DNA of 64,000 bases from SSF14 sp046331245. Lineage in GTDB: Bacteria; Actinomycetota; Acidimicrobiia; Acidimicrobiales; Microtrichaceae. This document shows, one piece after another, positions 50,904-58,668 of this stretch; positions within the stretch are counted from its first letter, which is position 1, and every line of letters begins with the position of its first letter. Both the position numbers and the translations under genes were made by a program. Below the pieces are notes generated by a model, which saw nothing but the letters and a program-made list of their open reading frames with translations, did not search any database and was not told the DNA's origin. The stretch covers positions 255,913 to 319,912 of the forward strand of contig JAXLRH010000004.1 of assembly GCA_046331245.1 (NCBI GenBank), written 5' to 3'.

Positions 50904-51425
50904 TCAGCCTGTGGTCGTGGAGGGGATGGTGGTCGACGCGTACGCGGGCAGCGTCGTGTCGGGCGCGGAGGTGTCCGGCGCGGACGTGTCGGGCGCCGTG
51001 GTCGCCGGCACCGTCTCGACGGGAGCGGACGTGTCGGGGACCGACGTCGCTGGCGCCGTGGTGGTCGTGAGGGGATCGGCGGCCTCGGTCATCGCAGCGG
51101 TGAGCTTCGCCACGCACGTCGTCGTGCGGGCGTCGAGGTCGGCCGTGATCGTGGTGTCGCTCGGATCGTCGTAGGCCTTCTGCAGGAGCGACGAGTCGTC
51201 CTTGATCGAGTCGTACTGACACCCGATGAAGTCGTCGACGATCTGCTCGCTGCGCGAGGCGGACACGCCCCGGGCCTTCATGGCGACGATGAGGTCGCTA
51301 CCCACCGTGTCCTTCGTCTTGGCGACGAAATCGGCCCGGCTCGGCGTGCCGCTGCAACCCGCCAGCAGCAGCGATCCGGCCAGGACGGCGGCGACACGGA
51401 GCGTCGCGTTCGGCAGGTGGCTCAT
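50904..51425 (-). CDS. putative lipoprotein with Thr/Ser/Pro tail
   Basis: A 173-aa protein with lipobox signal LAGSLLLAGCSGTPSRADFV. The conserved domain (about 25-115) has two Cys (FIGCQYDSIKDDSSLL, TTTCVAKLTAAMTEA). The tail has TAPDTSAPDTSAPDT-type repeats, probably a wall-spanning linker. It is a paralogue of 51494-51850. TATCCT ends 8 nt before ATG 51425, so it is likely leaderless. Function unknown. Confidence 0.75.
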   Translation of the reverse strand: MSHLPNATLRVAAVLAGSLLLAGCSGTPSRADFVAKTKDTVGSDLIVAMKARGVSASRSEQIVDDFIGCQYDSIKDDSSLLQKAYDDPSDTTITADLDARTTTCVAKLTAAMTEAADPLTTTTAPATSVPDTSAPVETVPATTAPDTSAPDTSAPDTTLPAYASTTIPSTTTG

Positions 51426-51493
51426 GGGGGGCGAGGATAGTCACCCCCCATGAGCCACCGACGCCGGTCGGTCACCGTGGGAACGGTCCCGGA

Positions 51494-51850
51494 TCAGCTC
51501 CCTGCGGTCGCTGCCTCCGTCATGGCCTTGGTCAGGCTGGCGGTGCACGCCGCAGCCTTCTCCTGCACCTTCGCGCTCACGGCCTTGTCGCCGCCGTCGT
51601 CGTAGGCCTGCTGCAGCAGCTTCTCGTCGGTCTTGAGCTTGTCGTAGATGCAGCCGACGAAGTTGTCGACGATCTCGGTCGCCTTGGCCTTCTCGATGCC
51701 GGCCTTCTCGAGCGTCGACGTCACGTCGGTGCCCATCGACTTCTTCACCTGGGCGATGAAGTCCGACTTGGACGGCAGGTCGCTGCCGCCGCAGGCGGAC
51801 AGGAGCATGGTGGACGCAGCGAGAACGACGAGGATTCTGCGGAGGTTCAT
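51494..51850 (-). CDS. putative lipoprotein, short paralogue
   Basis: 118 aa with lipobox LAASTMLLSACGGSDLPSKS and the same small domain as its neighbour: DFIAQVKKSMGTDVTSTLEK, EIVDNFVGCIYDKLKTDEKL and AACTASLTKAMTEAA. It lacks the Thr/Pro tail. The two conserved Cys may form a disulfide. GAAAGG lies 7 nt before ATG 51850. Together with 50904-51425 it is a tandem duplication. Function unknown. Confidence 0.75.
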   Translation of the reverse strand: MNLRRILVVLAASTMLLSACGGSDLPSKSDFIAQVKKSMGTDVTSTLEKAGIEKAKATEIVDNFVGCIYDKLKTDEKLLQQAYDDGGDKAVSAKVQEKAAACTASLTKAMTEAATAGS

Positions 51851-51910
51851 GAGGTGCCTTTCGGGCGGGCCCGTGGGGTTCGGGCGTTGTCCGAAAGTCT
51901 AAGGGCGCTC

Positions 51911-52693
51911 TCAGGAATGTTGACTCGAAACCGCGACGACCTCACCGGTCATGTAGGTCGTGTAGTCCGAGGCCAGCATCACCATGACGTTGGCGATCTC
52001 CCAGGGCTCGGCGGCGCGACCGAACGCCTCGCGCGCCTCCAGCTCCTCCAACAGGCCGTCGGGGGTGACCTTGGCCAGGAACGGGTGCATCGCCAGGCTC
52101 GGCGACACGGCGTTGACCCGCACGTTGTGCTTCGCCGCCTCCATCGCGGTGCAGCGGGTGAGGGCCATGACGCCCGCCTTCGCCGCGGCGTAGTGGGCCT
52201 GCAGCTCCTGGGCCCGCCAGCCGAGCACCGACGCGTTGTTGACGATCGCGCCGGAGCCCCGCTCGTACATGTGGGGCAGCACGGCGCGCAGGCACCGGAA
52301 CGTGCCCGTGAGGGTCACGTCGAGCACGTTCGACCACTGCTCGTCGGTCATGTCGACGACCGCCGCGTTGCCGCCGAGGCCGGCGTTGTTCATCCACACG
52401 TCGATGTGGCCGAGCGCGGCGATCGACGCGGCCACGAGGCCCTGCACCTGCTCCTCGTTCGTCACGTTGCACAGGAACGTCGCCGGACGCGAGCCGGTCT
52501 CGGCCTCGAGCGCGTCGGCGGCCTCGCCGAGACGGCGCTCGTGCAGGTCGCTGATCAGGATCTGCGCGCCCTCCTCGATGCACCGCTTGGCCAGCGAGAA
52601 CCCGATGCCGGTGCCGGCGGCCGCGGTGATGACCACCGTGCGCCCGGCGAGCAGGCCGTGCGCGGCGGGGTAGTCGGGGACGGGTGCTGCCAT
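51911..52693 (-). CDS. ipdF: 5-hydroxy-HIP-CoA dehydrogenase (SDR)
   Basis: A 260-aa SDR. The cofactor motif is variant, VVITAAAGTGIGFSLAKRCI (AAAGTGIG), as in IpdF/Rv3548c. Also matching are VWMNNAGLGGNAAVVDMTDE, catalytic VNNASVLGWRAQELQAHYAA, AAKAGVMALTRCTAMEAAKH and the C-terminal AFGRAAEPWEIANVMVMLAS, ending TGEVVAVSSQHS. IpdF oxidises the C5 hydroxyl of 5-OH-HIP-CoA in steroid C/D-ring degradation. It follows fadE30 by 19 nt with AGGAG before ATG 52693. Confidence 0.9.
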   Translation of the reverse strand: MAAPVPDYPAAHGLLAGRTVVITAAAGTGIGFSLAKRCIEEGAQILISDLHERRLGEAADALEAETGSRPATFLCNVTNEEQVQGLVAASIAALGHIDVWMNNAGLGGNAAVVDMTDEQWSNVLDVTLTGTFRCLRAVLPHMYERGSGAIVNNASVLGWRAQELQAHYAAAKAGVMALTRCTAMEAAKHNVRVNAVSPSLAMHPFLAKVTPDGLLEELEAREAFGRAAEPWEIANVMVMLASDYTTYMTGEVVAVSSQHS

Positions 52694-52712
52694 GGTGCGC
52701 TCCTGCGGTTCG

Positions 52713-53909
52713 TCAGCGCGGCTCGCGGGGCAGTCCGAGCGCCCGCTCGCCGATCACATTGCGTTGGATCTGGTCCGAGCCACCGTAGATGGTGTCGGAA
52801 CGGGTGAACATGAAGAGGCGATGCAGCGCGTCGAGCGGCTCGTGCGCGTCGTAGCGGTCGGCGATGACCATCGCCTCGGGCCCGAGCACGTCCATCGCGA
52901 CCTCGCCCATCTCCTGATGGAGGTTCGCCCAGTAGAGCTTGCCGATCATTGCCTCGCGCCCCAGCTGCGCCGAGGCGATCGACAGCGTGCGGATCGCGTT
53001 GGTGCGCATGATGCGCAGTCGGATCCACAGCCCGACGATGCGCTGTCGCAGCACCGCGTCGTCGAGGCGGCCGTTGTGGCGGGCGACCTCGATGATCTCG
53101 TTGAGCTCGCGCTCGAACGCCATCTGCTGGCCGAGCGTCAGCACGCCGCGCTCGAAGGCCAGGGTGCCCATGGCCACCTTCCAGCCCTCGCCCGGCTCGC
53201 CGACGATGTTGCGTGCCGGGGTGCGGGCGTCGGTGAAGAAGACCTCGTTGAACTCGGCGGTGCCGGTGATCTGGCGGATCGGGCGCACGTCGATGCCGGG
53301 CGAGTCCATCCGGATGAGGAGGTAGGCGAGGCCGGCGTGGCGCTGGCTGCCCTCCTCGACGCGGCAGATGACGAAGCACCAGTCCGACCACTGCGCGAGC
53401 GAGGTCCACACCTTCTGCCCGTTGATGACCCACTCGGCGTCGTCGCCCTCGCCCTCGAGGCGGGCGGTGGTCTTGATGTTGGCGAGGTCGCTGCCTGCGT
53501 TCGGCTCCGAGTAGCCCTGGCACCAGAACTCGGTGCCCGACACGATGCCCGGGAGGAACTGCCGCTGCTGTTCGGGCGAGGCGAAGTGGATGAGCGTCGG
53601 GCCGAGCAGGCCCTCCCCGATGAGGCCGGCGCGACCGGGGCCCCCGGCGCGGGCGTACTCCTCGTGGAAGATGACCTCCTGGCTCATCGGCAGGCCGCGG
53701 CCGCCGTGCTCTGTCGGCCAGCCGACGCACGTCCAGCCGCTCGCCGCGAGGTGCCGCTCCCACTCCATGCGCTCGGCCACGAACATGTGCTCGTCGCCCG
53801 GGCCGCCGCGGAATCGGAGCTGCGCGAACTCGCCGGTGAGGTTGGCCGACATCCAGTCGCGGATCTCGGCTCGGAACTCGGCGTCGGCCTGCGAATCTCC
53901 CAGCTGCAC
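52713..53909 (-). CDS. fadE30: HIP-CoA acyl-CoA dehydrogenase, FadE30-like
   Basis: A 398-aa ACAD with the FadE30 pattern: RFRGGPGDEHMFVAERMEWE, LAASGWTCVGWPTEHGGRGL, FWCQGYSEPNAGSDLANIKT, VINGQKVWTSLAQWSDWCFV, TGTAEFNEVFFTDARTPARN and FERGVLTLGQQMAFERELNE. FadE30 introduces the first double bond into HIP-CoA. GTG 53909 is used: TATGGT ends 8 nt upstream (leaderless) and the longer reading from 53945 would cross that promoter. An operator abuts the -10. Confidence 0.9.
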   Translation of the reverse strand: MQLGDSQADAEFRAEIRDWMSANLTGEFAQLRFRGGPGDEHMFVAERMEWERHLAASGWTCVGWPTEHGGRGLPMSQEVIFHEEYARAGGPGRAGLIGEGLLGPTLIHFASPEQQRQFLPGIVSGTEFWCQGYSEPNAGSDLANIKTTARLEGEGDDAEWVINGQKVWTSLAQWSDWCFVICRVEEGSQRHAGLAYLLIRMDSPGIDVRPIRQITGTAEFNEVFFTDARTPARNIVGEPGEGWKVAMGTLAFERGVLTLGQQMAFERELNEIIEVARHNGRLDDAVLRQRIVGLWIRLRIMRTNAIRTLSIASAQLGREAMIGKLYWANLHQEMGEVAMDVLGPEAMVIADRYDAHEPLDALHRLFMFTRSDTIYGGSDQIQRNVIGERALGLPREPR

Positions 53910-53917
53910 GGTGCGAC

Positions 53918-53940
53918 ACCATATCTGACGACCCGTCAGA
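53918..53940 (-). promoter_or_regulatory. fadE30-ipdF promoter with TCTGAC-type operator, site 6
   Basis: TCTGAC-GACCC-GTCAGA (53924-53940) directly touches the -10 TATGGT (minus strand, 53918-53923), occupying the spacer. It also lies 16 nt upstream of the divergent TACGAT box (53956-53961) of the esterase gene. Confidence 0.8.
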
Positions 53941-53969
53941 TGCACCCATCGAGCCTACGATGACGGCCC

Positions 53970-55013
53970 GTGCAGCCCTTCTCCGTCAACCCCCAGGCGG
54001 GGCCTCCCGCGCACACCGGCCCACCCGGCGCTCCGACGCCGCCGGCCCCGCCGCAGCCTCCGAAGGCGCGCCGCCGATGGTTCTGGTGGGGGTGCCTCCC
54101 GGCCGTCGTCGTCGTGCTCGTGGTGCTCGGCGTCGTGGCCGCCCTGCTGGCCTACCAGCGCGACTCCGGCGTCGAGCAGAGCAACGGCACGGTGCTCCCG
54201 CCCAACACCGTCACCACCCCGGTGCCCGACAGCACCGCCGTCACCGCGAGCTGCGCGGTGCAGCAGGGCCTCATCACCCGCGACTGCGCGATCATCACGC
54301 CGCCGGACGTGGCCGCCGGCACGAAGCTGCCGGTCGTCTTCCTCCTGCACGGACTCGGCGACGGTCCGGTGGAGGTGCGCGGCCAGGGCGACTGGGCGAA
54401 CGCCGTCGTGGAGCACCGGTTCATGCTGGTGACGCCGTCCGGCGTCGCCAACAGCTGGAACGCCGGCGGCTGCTGCGGCATCGCCAAGGCCACCGGCATC
54501 GACGACGTCAGCTACCTGGGCTCGCTCGTGGCCGACATCGCCAAACGGCCCGACGTCGACCCGAAACGCATCTACATGGCCGGGTTCTCCAACGGCGGCA
54601 TGATGGTCTACCGATTCCTCTGCGTCGGTGCCGACCTGCTGGCCGGGGCGGCCAGCGTGTCCGGGACGAAGGCGATCGACTGCGCCCCGAAGCGACCGAT
54701 CCCGATCCTCCACATCCACGGCACCGGCGACGAGACCGTGCCCTACCGGGGTGGCGCCGGCCTCGTGGCGGCGCTGCTCGGCGCGTCGTTCCCGCCCGTG
54801 CCGACGATGGCCGACGGGGTCGCGGAGGACGATGGGTGCACCGCGCCGCCCACCGAACGCACCGACGGCGACGTCACGACCAAGGAGTGGTCGGGCTGCG
54901 CCGACGGCGCGCGCGTGGAGCTCGTCTCCATCGCGAACTGGCCCCACCAGTGGCCGCTGTCGGGCTCGCTCGACGCGACCACCGAGGTGCTGAAGTTCTT
55001 CGGCATCGTCTGA
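53970..55013 (+). CDS. membrane-anchored PHB-depolymerase/feruloyl-esterase-like hydrolase
   Basis: A 347-aa alpha/beta hydrolase. A Pro-rich N-terminus, a TM anchor at about residues 38-62 (CLPAVVVVLVVLGVVAALLA), then an LpqC-type esterase domain: VVFLLHGLGDGPVEVRGQGD (oxyanion), nucleophile YMAGFSNGGMMVYRFLC, ILHIHGTGDETVPYRGG (Asp) and NWPHQWPLSG (His). It acts outside the membrane; substrate is unknown. GTG 53970 follows TACGAT by 8 nt (leaderless). Confidence 0.82.
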   Translation: MQPFSVNPQAGPPAHTGPPGAPTPPAPPQPPKARRRWFWWGCLPAVVVVLVVLGVVAALLAYQRDSGVEQSNGTVLPPNTVTTPVPDSTAVTASCAVQQGLITRDCAIITPPDVAAGTKLPVVFLLHGLGDGPVEVRGQGDWANAVVEHRFMLVTPSGVANSWNAGGCCGIAKATGIDDVSYLGSLVADIAKRPDVDPKRIYMAGFSNGGMMVYRFLCVGADLLAGAASVSGTKAIDCAPKRPIPILHIHGTGDETVPYRGGAGLVAALLGASFPPVPTMADGVAEDDGCTAPPTERTDGDVTTKEWSGCADGARVELVSIANWPHQWPLSGSLDATTEVLKFFGIV

Positions 55014-55034
55014 GCCCGCCGCCGGCGGATGCGC

Positions 55035-56483
55035 TCAGCGGTGATCGCGGAGCACGGTGCGCGCCGCGTGCAACCCGCACATCCCGTGCACGCCGCCGCC
55101 CGGGGGAGTGGACGCCGAGCACAGGTACACGCCGTCCACCGGCGTCCGCCACGGGGCGAGCGACGGCACGGGCCGTGCCGCGAACTGACGAAGGTCGGCG
55201 TTGCCCCCGTTGATGTCGCCACCCAGGTAGTTCGGGTTGTGCCGCTCCATCGCGGCGGGGCCCATCACGTGCCGCTCGACGATGCGATCACGGAAGCCCG
55301 GCGCGAATCGCTCGATCTGGGCTTCGATGCGGTCGGTCATGTCGACCTCCGACCCGTTCGGGACGTGGCAGTAGGCCCACCCCGTCTCGCCGCCGTCGGG
55401 CGCGCGCGTGCGGTCGAACTGGCTCGTCTGCACGTACAGGACGAATGGGCGCTCGGGATGCTTCCCTCGGCACACCTCGTCCTCGGCGGTGGCGACCTCG
55501 GCGAGCGTGCCGCCGACGTGCACCGTCGCCGCCCGCCCGGCATCCGGATTGCTCCACGGCACCGGGCCGTCGAGCGCCCAGTCGACCTTCCACACGCCGG
55601 GCCCGCGACGGAAGCGCTCGAGGCCGCGTCGGTACCGCGCTGGCATCGCGTCACCGCAGATGGCGACCAGCTGCGCCGGCGACACGTCGAAGAGCGTGGC
55701 CCGCGCTGCCGGCAGGTCGTCGAGCGAACCGATCGGACGATCACATTCGACGCGGCCGCCGTACACCTCGAGGAGCGACACCAACGCCGCCGAGATGGCG
55801 CGGGACCCGCCACGTGCGAGCGGCCATCCCACCAGGTGGCCGAGCATCATGAGCATGAGCCCGTAGCCGGCGGTGCTGGGCTCCTTCAGCGACAGCATCG
55901 AGTGCGCGGCCATGCCGGCGAGGAGCCCCTGCGCCTCGTCGGTCGCGAAGCGCGACCGGCCCACGTGCTCGGCCGAGCGGATGCCCACGAGGCCGTACTG
56001 CGCGAGCCTCAGGGGCGCCTTGGGGACGCCGAGCGGCGCGAGCAGGCTGTCGACGAGGTCCATGTCGAGCAGCGGCTCCACCAGCTTGCGGTAGGCGTCG
56101 GCGTCGGCGCCGAGGTGGTCGGCAGTCTCGGTGACCGACCGGAACAGGAGGCCCGCCCGGCCGCCGTCGAGGGGATGGGCGGCCGCCACCGGTGGGTGCA
56201 CCCACTCGAGGCCGTGTTGGGCGAGGGGCAGTGAGCGCAACGCCTCGGACGCGAGCGCGAGCGGGTGGATGGCCGAGCAGACGTCGTGGATCATCCCCGG
56301 TCGCGTGAGCTCCGCCGATCGCGTGCCGCCGCCGGGCTCGGACGCCGCCTCGACCACGAGCACCTTCCACCCGGCCATCGCCAGGGTCACGGCGGCGACC
56401 AATCCGTTGGGCCCCGAGCCGACGACCACCGCGTCGTACTCGGCGCGCGCGCCGGCACGGAGGTTGGAGGCCCGGGGATTCAC
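55035..56483 (-). CDS. phytoene-desaturase-like FAD oxidoreductase
   Basis: A 482-aa flavoprotein of the NAD(P)/FAD-dependent oxidoreductase (CrtI/PYROXD2-like) group. The N-terminal dinucleotide fold is YDAVVVGSGPNGLVAAVTLA, with VLVVEAASEPGGGTRS and the C-terminal PVDGVYLCSASTPPGGGVHG, MCGLHAARTVL. The SARGGSRAI-type loop (ARGGSRAISAALVSLLEVYG) is also present. No carotenoid genes are nearby, so the substrate is unclear. GTG 56483 follows CAGGCT by 6 nt. It converges on the esterase gene. Confidence 0.82.
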   Translation of the reverse strand: MNPRASNLRAGARAEYDAVVVGSGPNGLVAAVTLAMAGWKVLVVEAASEPGGGTRSAELTRPGMIHDVCSAIHPLALASEALRSLPLAQHGLEWVHPPVAAAHPLDGGRAGLLFRSVTETADHLGADADAYRKLVEPLLDMDLVDSLLAPLGVPKAPLRLAQYGLVGIRSAEHVGRSRFATDEAQGLLAGMAAHSMLSLKEPSTAGYGLMLMMLGHLVGWPLARGGSRAISAALVSLLEVYGGRVECDRPIGSLDDLPAARATLFDVSPAQLVAICGDAMPARYRRGLERFRRGPGVWKVDWALDGPVPWSNPDAGRAATVHVGGTLAEVATAEDEVCRGKHPERPFVLYVQTSQFDRTRAPDGGETGWAYCHVPNGSEVDMTDRIEAQIERFAPGFRDRIVERHVMGPAAMERHNPNYLGGDINGGNADLRQFAARPVPSLAPWRTPVDGVYLCSASTPPGGGVHGMCGLHAARTVLRDHR

Positions 56484-56500
56484 CCCCTCAGCCTGCCACC

Positions 56501-56998
56501 TCAGCCGCAGTCGCCCCCGCAGTTGGTGGGAATCGGCCGGAGTGGCGCCGGTGAGGCGACGGCGCCGCCGGTCGACGCGTCGCGTCGGTGACCCGAGGGT
56601 GTGAGGCCCGAGAGGTCGGAGATGGTGCTGCGGAGCTGCCGGAGCGAGGACGACCCGGACGAGAGGACGCCCGAGGCGTCGAGGAAGTTGACGTAGGTGA
56701 GCAGCGACTCGCCGAGGTGGGGCTGCCGTGCGACGCCGTGGCGGTCGCACCAGTCGTCGGCCGTGCCGAACAGGAACGTGAGCACGCTGTTGGCCGTCCA
56801 CCGGTTGAAGGGGCGACCTTCGACCAGTGCCTCGGCGTGGCGGGCGGCGAGGATGACGGTCAGGGCGTCGACGTTGAGCGGCTGCCCGGCGGCGAGCGCC
56901 CACCGCGCCACCTCGCGCCGGATGGCACGGAGCGTCGGGTCGAGCGCGACCGCCGTGCGGGGGCTGCGGGCGCTGCGGGAAGCGGTTTGCGTGGTCAT
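56501..56998 (-). CDS. conserved hypothetical protein with Cys-rich tail
   Basis: 165 aa. A helical core (ALDPTLRAIRREVARWALAA, LTVILAARHAEALVEGRPFN, SVLTFLFGTADDWCDRHGVA) is followed by a Ser/Pro-rich tail ending NCGGDCG. No family recognised. The segment LRQLRSTISDLSGLT may mediate contacts. CACACT ends 6 nt before ATG 56998, with TTGACT further upstream, so it is leaderless. It ends 17 nt before the FAD enzyme start; the two may share a transcript. Confidence 0.55.
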   Translation of the reverse strand: MTTQTASRSARSPRTAVALDPTLRAIRREVARWALAAGQPLNVDALTVILAARHAEALVEGRPFNRWTANSVLTFLFGTADDWCDRHGVARQPHLGESLLTYVNFLDASGVLSSGSSSLRQLRSTISDLSGLTPSGHRRDASTGGAVASPAPLRPIPTNCGGDCG

Positions 56999-57027
56999 GG
57001 TTCCAGTGTGAACGCGACGTCTGACAG

Positions 57028-57534
57028 TCAAGCGAGCAGCGCGTCGACCAGGGGCAGGACCAGCGCCACCGAGTCGGGGCAGAACGCCTCGCGAGCCAGC
57101 ACCTCGTCGAGCTCCGCCCGGGTCACCCACCGCGCCGCCACCACCTCGCCGTCGGCGAAGGCCACCTCGCCGTCGTGGCGCGCCACGAACACCTCCGCCA
57201 CCGTGTGCACGTCCTCGTCGTCGTACCGCCCACCGCCGAGTGGCTCGACGGCGGTGTCGATGCCGAGCTCCTCGGCGAGCTCGCGGCGCGCGCCGTCGGC
57301 CCACGACTCGCCGACGGCGACGACCCCGCCCGCGGCGAGGTCCCAGCGCGACGGCCACACGTCCTTGTCCGGGCTCCGCTGGTGGATGAGGAGACGTCCG
57401 TCGTGGTCGACGACGGCGATGAACGTCGCCCGATGACGGAGCCGACCGGCCCGCATCTCCGCCCGCGTCACGACCCGCAGCACGGAGCCGTCGACGTCCA
57501 CCTCCTCGACCAGTTCGTCGCCGGGGCCTCCCAT
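57028..57534 (-). CDS. NUDIX hydrolase
   Basis: A 168-aa NUDIX protein. The Nudix box GGVVAVGESWADGARRELAEELG fits GX5EX7REUXEEXGU (Gly-Val-Val at its start, REL-EELG at its end). An N-terminal strand pattern (ATFIAVVDHDGRLLIHQRSP, DVWPSRWDLAAGG) resembles the Idi/YfcD-type NUDIX hydrolases. Substrate unknown; YfcD-like proteins are typical. The ATG 57534 lies inside a palindrome shared with the divergent reductase gene, 19 nt apart. Confidence 0.88.
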   Translation of the reverse strand: MGGPGDELVEEVDVDGSVLRVVTRAEMRAGRLRHRATFIAVVDHDGRLLIHQRSPDKDVWPSRWDLAAGGVVAVGESWADGARRELAEELGIDTAVEPLGGGRYDDEDVHTVAEVFVARHDGEVAFADGEVVAARWVTRAELDEVLAREAFCPDSVALVLPLVDALLA

Positions 57535-57556
57535 CGGCGGTACGGTACCGCCGATG
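57532..57556. promoter_or_regulatory. palindromic bidirectional promoter covering two start codons
   Basis: A perfect 12-bp inverted repeat (CATCGGCGGTAC / GTACCGCCGATG) around one G. Each end is a start codon: NUDIX (minus, 57532-57534) and aldo-keto reductase (plus, 57554-57556). The -10 boxes TACGGT (plus, 57541-57546) and TACCGT (minus, 57542-57547) share five bases. Both transcripts would be leaderless and mutually exclusive. Confidence 0.8.
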
Positions 57557-58555
57557 TCGGATCCGGCCGGGAATGCACACGACGGCGGGACGGCCGACGA
57601 GACGGCCGAGGTTGCCGTCGCCATGGCGTTCGGCGACATGGACGTCGAGATCGGCCCCATCGCCTACGGCACGGCGACCCTGTTCCGCGACACGATCGAC
57701 GGCGCGGTCGATCGGCTGGAGGCGGCCGTCGACTGTGGGATGACGCTCGTGGACACGGCCGACGCGTGGGGGTTCGACCGCTTCGGCGAGGCCGTCGGCT
57801 CCGGCCCCGACGGCACCGGCCCCGACCCCGCCTGGCCCGGCTTCGGAGCGTCCGAGGAGATGCTCGCCCGGGTGTTCGCCGAGCTCCCCGACCTGCGCGA
57901 CCGGGTCGTCCTGTCGACGAAGGGTGGGCTCTTCCCGCCACTGCCGTACGACACCAGTGCCGAGTACCTGCGCCAGGCGTGCGACGCCTCGCTCTACCGC
58001 CTGGGTGTCGACGTCATCGACCTCTACCAGGTGCACCAGCCGGACCATCTCACACATCCGGCCGAGGTCGCCGAGGTGCTCACCGAGCTCCGCGACGCGG
58101 GGAAGGTGCGCGAGATCGGCCTCGTGAACCACACGCGGTCCCAGGTGGAGACGCTGCAGTCGTTCCTCGACTTCCCGATCGTCGCCGTCCAGCTCCGGTT
58201 CAATCCGGCGATGACCGGCGCGCTGTCCGACGGCACGCTCGATCTCGCGATGGAGACCGGGCTGACCCCGCTCGCGTGGAGCCCGCTCGCGGGAGGCGCG
58301 CTCTGCGGGGAGACGACGACCCGCAAGGAGAGCGCCATCGCCGCGGTGTGCGACCGCATCGGCGCCGAGCAGGGGGTGTCACGCGAGGCGGTCCTCCTGG
58401 CGTGGTCGATGCACCACCCCTCGGGGATCATCCCGATCGTCGGGGCCTCGACGGTGGCCCACATCCGGGCCTGCGCCCGGGCCGAGGACGTCGGCCTCTC
58501 ACGCCAGCAGTGGTACGAGATCCTCAGCGCCGGCCGTGGCTCGCCGCTCCCGTGA
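57554..58555 (+). CDS. aldo-keto reductase family protein, Tyr-to-Trp variant
   Basis: A 333-aa TIM-barrel of the AKR family. Catalytic set: LVDTADAWGFDRFGEAVGSG (Asp present, but Trp replaces the usual Tyr of DxxxxYG), VVLSTKGGLFPPLPY (Lys), DLYQVHQPDHLTHPAEVAEV (His). Cofactor end: IPIVGASTVAHIRACARAED. The general acid/base Tyr is lost, so reductase activity may be altered or absent. It is divergent from the NUDIX gene. Confidence 0.82.
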   Translation: MSDPAGNAHDGGTADETAEVAVAMAFGDMDVEIGPIAYGTATLFRDTIDGAVDRLEAAVDCGMTLVDTADAWGFDRFGEAVGSGPDGTGPDPAWPGFGASEEMLARVFAELPDLRDRVVLSTKGGLFPPLPYDTSAEYLRQACDASLYRLGVDVIDLYQVHQPDHLTHPAEVAEVLTELRDAGKVREIGLVNHTRSQVETLQSFLDFPIVAVQLRFNPAMTGALSDGTLDLAMETGLTPLAWSPLAGGALCGETTTRKESAIAAVCDRIGAEQGVSREAVLLAWSMHHPSGIIPIVGASTVAHIRACARAEDVGLSRQQWYEILSAGRGSPLP

Positions 58556-58565
58556 GCACGCGGCG

Positions 58566-58592
58566 TTGACCATATTCACATTTCCGCATAAT
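58566..58592 (+). promoter_or_regulatory. promoter-like AT-rich region upstream of the GGDEF gene
   Basis: TTGACC (58566-58571) and CATAAT (58587-58592) with a 15-bp spacer lie in an unusually A/T-rich 55-nt stretch. A second -10-like TAGCAT (58615-58620) lies closer to the gene. Which is used cannot be told. Confidence 0.45.
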
Positions 58593-58668
58593 TCTGCACA
58601 TCTCATGCGTTTTGCTAGCATTCCGAGCGTGCGGCGGAGGGCCCGGCAGAGATGGTGGTGCGTCATCG

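Noticed and set aside
56999..57025. TCTGACAGTCAAG as a further member of the steroid operator set
   Set aside because: The half-sites are too close (no N5 centre) and the TTGACT on the other strand is better explained as the -35 of the gene at 56998.
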